Shown here one piece after another: positions 61,329-64,000 of a stretch of 64,000 nt of DNA. Made by a program: the position numbers and the translations under genes. Source of the stretch: Kineococcus sp. NBC_00420 (lineage in GTDB: Bacteria > Actinomycetota > Actinomycetes > Actinomycetales > Kineococcaceae); assembly GCF_036021035.1 (NCBI RefSeq), contig NZ_CP107930.1, positions 5,170,006 through 5,234,005 on the forward strand, read 5' to 3'. How positions within the stretch are numbered: position 1 is the stretch's first letter; each line of letters starts with the position of its first letter. Under the pieces are notes generated by a model. The model made no database searches. It saw only the letters and a program-made list of their open reading frames with translations, and had not been told where the DNA came from.

Positions 61329-62408
61329 GTGACGTCGCGCCCCCGGAACCCCTCCCGCGTGCTGGCCACCGAGCCGGTCCTGCCGGCCCACCGCCACACC
61401 CAGGCCGAGATCACCGACACCCTGGCCCCGCTGCTGTCCCGCCCCGGCCGGCACCGGGAACTGATGCGGCGCCTGCACGGCGCCGCGGGCGTCGACTTCC
61501 GGCACCTGGCGTTGCCGCTGTCGGACTACCCCGAGCTGGTCACCCGGCCCGACGCCTTCGACGCCACCAACGCCGCCTTCGCCCAGATCGCCCTCGACCT
61601 CGCCGAACGCGCGGTCAAGGGAGCCCTCGCCACCGCGGGTCTGCAGCCGGAGGACGTCGACGTCCTGCTCTTCACCACCGTCACCGGCGTCGCCGCGCCC
61701 TCCGTCGACGCCCTGCTCGTCGAGCGCGTCGGCCTGCGCCCCGACGTCGTGCGCTGGCCCGGGTTCGGGCTCGGCTGCGCCGGGGGAGCGGCCGGGCTGG
61801 CCCGCCTCGACGACCACCTGACCGGCCACCCCGACGCCGTCGGCCTGCTCGTCAGCGTCGAACTGTGCTCCCTCACCCTGCAGCCGGACGACCCCTCCAC
61901 GGCGAACCTCGTCGCCAGCGGGTTGTTCGGCGACGGCGCCACCGCCGTCGTCCTCGCCGGCGCCGAGCGCGCTGCGGGGCGCCCCGGCTGGGACGTGCTG
62001 GAGCACACCTCGCGGCTGCTGCCGGGCAGCGCCGACGCCCTCGGCTGGCAGATCGGCTCGAAGGGGTTCCGGATCGTCCTCTCCGCCGGGCTCCCGCAGG
62101 TCCTGCGCGCCCACGTCGGCGACGACGTCCGCGCCTTCCTGCACCCCCACGGCGGGGTCGCCGACGTCGACGAGTGGGTGGTGCACCCGGGTGGCCCGAA
62201 GGTCCTCGACGCCGTCGTGGCGGCCCTGGACCTGCCCGCCGACGCCCTCGACGCGAGCCGGGCGGCGTTGCGCGCCAGCGGGAACCTCTCCAGCTCCGCG
62301 GTGCTGCACGTCCTCGCCGGCACCGAGCGCGTCCCCGGGCGACGGGCCCTCGTCCTGGGCGTCGGACCCGGCGTCAGCACCGAGACCCTGCTGCTGGAGG
62401 CCCGGTGA
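61329..62408 (+). CDS. Type III polyketide synthase
   Basis: 359 aa chalcone/stilbene synthase-fold enzyme. The triad is complete: Cys150 in GFGLGCAGGAAGL, His286 in VVHPGGPKVL and Asn319 in ASGNLSSSAVL. Such enzymes extend an acyl-CoA with malonyl-CoA to alkylpyrones or alkylresorcinols. The stop overlaps the methyltransferase GTG (GTGA). By analogy with Bacillus bpsA-bpsB and Streptomyces srsAB, the product may be an O-methylated alkylpyrone or resorcinol lipid. Starter unit and chain length cannot be told. Confidence 0.9.
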   Translation: MTSRPRNPSRVLATEPVLPAHRHTQAEITDTLAPLLSRPGRHRELMRRLHGAAGVDFRHLALPLSDYPELVTRPDAFDATNAAFAQIALDLAERAVKGALATAGLQPEDVDVLLFTTVTGVAAPSVDALLVERVGLRPDVVRWPGFGLGCAGGAAGLARLDDHLTGHPDAVGLLVSVELCSLTLQPDDPSTANLVASGLFGDGATAVVLAGAERAAGRPGWDVLEHTSRLLPGSADALGWQIGSKGFRIVLSAGLPQVLRAHVGDDVRAFLHPHGGVADVDEWVVHPGGPKVLDAVVAALDLPADALDASRAALRASGNLSSSAVLHVLAGTERVPGRRALVLGVGPGVSTETLLLEAR

Positions 62409-62965
62409 GCACCTGGCTCTTCGCCGCCCTCGTCCTGGCGACGGGGTTCGAGCGCATCGCGGAACTCGTCGTGTCCACCCGCCACGCCCGGTGGTCCTTC
62501 GCGCGGGGCGGCGTCGAGTCCGGCCGTGGCCACTTCCCGCCCATGGTCGTCCTGCACACCGGGCTGCTGCTGGCCTGCCTGGTCGAGGTCCTCGCCGCCG
62601 ACCGGCCCTTCGTCCCCGCCCTCGGCTGGCCGATGCTGGTCCTCGTCCTGGCCGCGCAGGGCCTGCGCTGGTGGTGCATCACGGCGCTGGGGCCGCAGTG
62701 GAACACCCGGGTCATCGTCGTCCCCGGTCTCACCCTGGTCGCCCGGGGTCCCTACCGGTGGCTGCGCCACCCCAACTACGTCGTCGTCGTGCTCGAGGGG
62801 TTCGCGCTGCCGCTGGTGCACACGGCGTGGGTCACGGCGCTCGCCTTCACCGTCCTCAACGCGGTGCTGCTGCTGGGGTTCCGGCTGCCGGCCGAGAACC
62901 GCGCGCTCGCGGCCCTGTCGCGGCCGTCGACGCTGCCGCAGCGATCAGGCACAGCGCCCCGCTGA
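62405..62965 (+). CDS. Isoprenylcysteine carboxyl methyltransferase family protein
   Basis: 186 aa membrane protein with about four helices. The SAM-binding C-terminal motif is GPYRWLRHPNYVVVVLEGF and PAENRAL, typical of the ICMT/PEMT family. In Bacillus, BpsB of this family methylates alkylpyrones made by the adjacent type III PKS, so the same role is likely here. GTG overlaps the PKS stop. The last 110 bp are antisense to the end of the MFS transporter gene. Confidence 0.87.
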   Translation: MSTWLFAALVLATGFERIAELVVSTRHARWSFARGGVESGRGHFPPMVVLHTGLLLACLVEVLAADRPFVPALGWPMLVLVLAAQGLRWWCITALGPQWNTRVIVVPGLTLVARGPYRWLRHPNYVVVVLEGFALPLVHTAWVTALAFTVLNAVLLLGFRLPAENRALAALSRPSTLPQRSGTAPR

Positions 62966-64000
62966 CCAGGAACGCGCCGCGGTAGTCACCGGTCTCGTCG
63001 CGCACCACACCGGCGACGAAGGCCATGACCGCCGCGCCGAGCTGGTGGGAGGCGAAGACCCAGCCGAAGACGACCGGACCCGCGTCGCCGAAGTGCTTGC
63101 GCGCCAACGCGATCGTCGGCGGTACGGTGGCGATCCAGTCGAGTCCGTAGAACACCACGAACACCCACGTCGCCGGCTGCACCCCCGGCGAGAGCACGCT
63201 CGGCAGCAGCAGCAGCGACACCCCGCGCAGCGCGTAGTAGGCCAGCAGCAGGAACCGGGGGTCGACCCGGTCGGTCAGCCACCCCGACGCGATCGTCCCC
63301 GCCACGTCGAAGAGCCCGACGAGGGCCAGCAGCGACGCGGCCGTCGTCGCCGGCATCCCGTGGTCGTGGGCGGCGGAGACGAAGTGCGTGCCGATCAGGC
63401 CGTTCGTCGACGCCCCGCAGATCGCGAATCCCAGCGCGAGGAACCAGAACGCCCGGGAACGCACGGCGACCCGCAGCGCGCCCAGCGCCCCCAGCGGTCG
63501 CACCGGGACGTCGACCGCGCTCGTCCCGCCGTAGGGCAGGACGCCCCGGGCAGCGGGGAACTCGTGCAGGCGCAGCACCACCAGCGGGACCACGACCAGC
63601 GCCACCGCCGCGATGACCAGGCACGGGGTGCGCCAGCCGTGGGCCTGCGCCAGGCGCGCCACCAGCGGCAGGAACACCAGCTGACCCGCCGAGGCCGCCG
63701 CGGCGAGCAATCCCGTCACCAGACCTCGGCGCAGCACGAACCAGCGGCCCACGACCGTCGCCGCCAACGACATCGCCATCGCCCCCGTGCCGAGACCGAC
63801 GAGGACACCCCACGTCGCCACCAGCTGCCAGCGGGCCTCGACGAAGGCCGACCCCGCTGATCCCGCCGCGACCAGCAGCAACGCGACCGCGACGACACGC
63901 TGCACCCCGAAGCGCTGCATCAGCGCCGCCGCGAACGGGGCGATGAGGCCGTAGAGGACGAGGTTCACGCTGACCGCGGCCGAGATCGACGCCGTCGACC
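62856..64000 (-). CDS. MFS transporter (oxalate/formate antiporter-like), 5' end outside window
   Basis: At least 381 codons are in the window; the frame stays open to base 64000, so the N-terminus is missing. About eleven membrane helices remain. Helix 2-3 loop GLIAPFAAALMQRFGVQRV, the helix 4 motif GLGTGAMAMSLAATVVGRWF, LLALVGLFDVAGTIASGWLTDR in the second half and YYALRG support an OFA/monocarboxylate-type MFS member. The C-terminus is an Ala/Pro/Arg tail (ARGSRPAAGTPAAAPR) that overlaps the methyltransferase gene by 110 bp. Substrate unknown. Confidence 0.85.
   Translation of the reverse strand, partial: STASISAAVSVNLVLYGLIAPFAAALMQRFGVQRVVAVALLLVAAGSAGSAFVEARWQLVATWGVLVGLGTGAMAMSLAATVVGRWFVLRRGLVTGLLAAAASAGQLVFLPLVARLAQAHGWRTPCLVIAAVALVVVPLVVLRLHEFPAARGVLPYGGTSAVDVPVRPLGALGALRVAVRSRAFWFLALGFAICGASTNGLIGTHFVSAAHDHGMPATTAASLLALVGLFDVAGTIASGWLTDRVDPRFLLLAYYALRGVSLLLLPSVLSPGVQPATWVFVVFYGLDWIATVPPTIALARKHFGDAGPVVFGWVFASHQLGAAVMAFVAGVVRDETGDYRGAFLVSGALCLIAAAASTAATGPRARGSRPAAGTPAAAPR

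Overview
The window is a stretch of high-GC actinobacterial chromosome, almost all of it coding. Actinobacterial markers are WhiA, RbpA, OpcA, the SufR-led suf operon, an F420-type LLM oxidoreductase, the CoaE-GrpB fusion and GT4-type glycogen synthase. Two methyl-accepting chemotaxis proteins point to a motile organism. The gene order and motility fit Kineococcus or another member of the Kineosporiaceae, but that placement is inferred from memory of gene order, not tested.

Layout. 1-1922: end of a monosaccharide ABC transporter (ATPase, permease). 1998-18559: coaE, then excision-repair genes uvrB, uvrA and uvrC interleaved with a stand-alone LigD-type phosphoesterase plus MarR pair, a flavin amine-oxidase-like protein, a chemoreceptor divergent from a lipoprotein binding protein, a small kinase/Smr group and a UDP-GlcNAc 2-epimerase. 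18657-25733: rapZ-yvcK-whiA, the glycolytic genes gap-pgk-tpiA, secG and rbpA. 25797-32561 (minus strand): pentose phosphate operon tkt-tal-zwf-opcA-pgl. 32918-40467: heme O synthase, an ABC-2 exporter, and sufR-sufB-sufD-sufC-sufT without sufS or sufU. 40547-46818: patatin, second chemoreceptor, biotin ECF transporter (bioY, ATPase, T subunit) and an ABC-F ATPase. 46791-48818: a decaying kinase/hydrolase pair inserted beside a conserved small HTH gene, then an atypical SDR. 48918-53534: SURF1, two small conserved proteins, fabG, serB and an LLM oxidoreductase. 53579-57019: divergent glgC/glgA and an APH-fold kinase. 57073-64000: large patatin, TIGR01777 epimerase, BadF-type sugar kinase, a type III polyketide synthase with an ICMT-type methyltransferase, and the start of an MFS transporter.

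Two regulatory patterns run through the window. First, about twenty genes carry a -10 hexamer of TANNNT type (mostly TAGGNT) ending 6-8 nt before an ATG or GTG, which suggests leaderless transcripts; this fixed several start codons. Second, uvrA, uvrB and uvrC, at three separate loci, share an element GTGTCGGA(G/C)-N8-TANNNT directly before their leaderless starts. It matches the mycobacterial RecA-independent DNA-damage promoter read by PafBC.

Most genes are housekeeping, and I did not find a wholly new multi-gene system. The best leads are the uvr promoter regulon, the missing sulfur-donor genes in the suf operon, the decaying kinase/hydrolase island, the type III PKS-methyltransferase pair with its long antisense overlap, and several unlisted small proteins. 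No tRNA, rRNA, insertion sequence or CRISPR array was seen.
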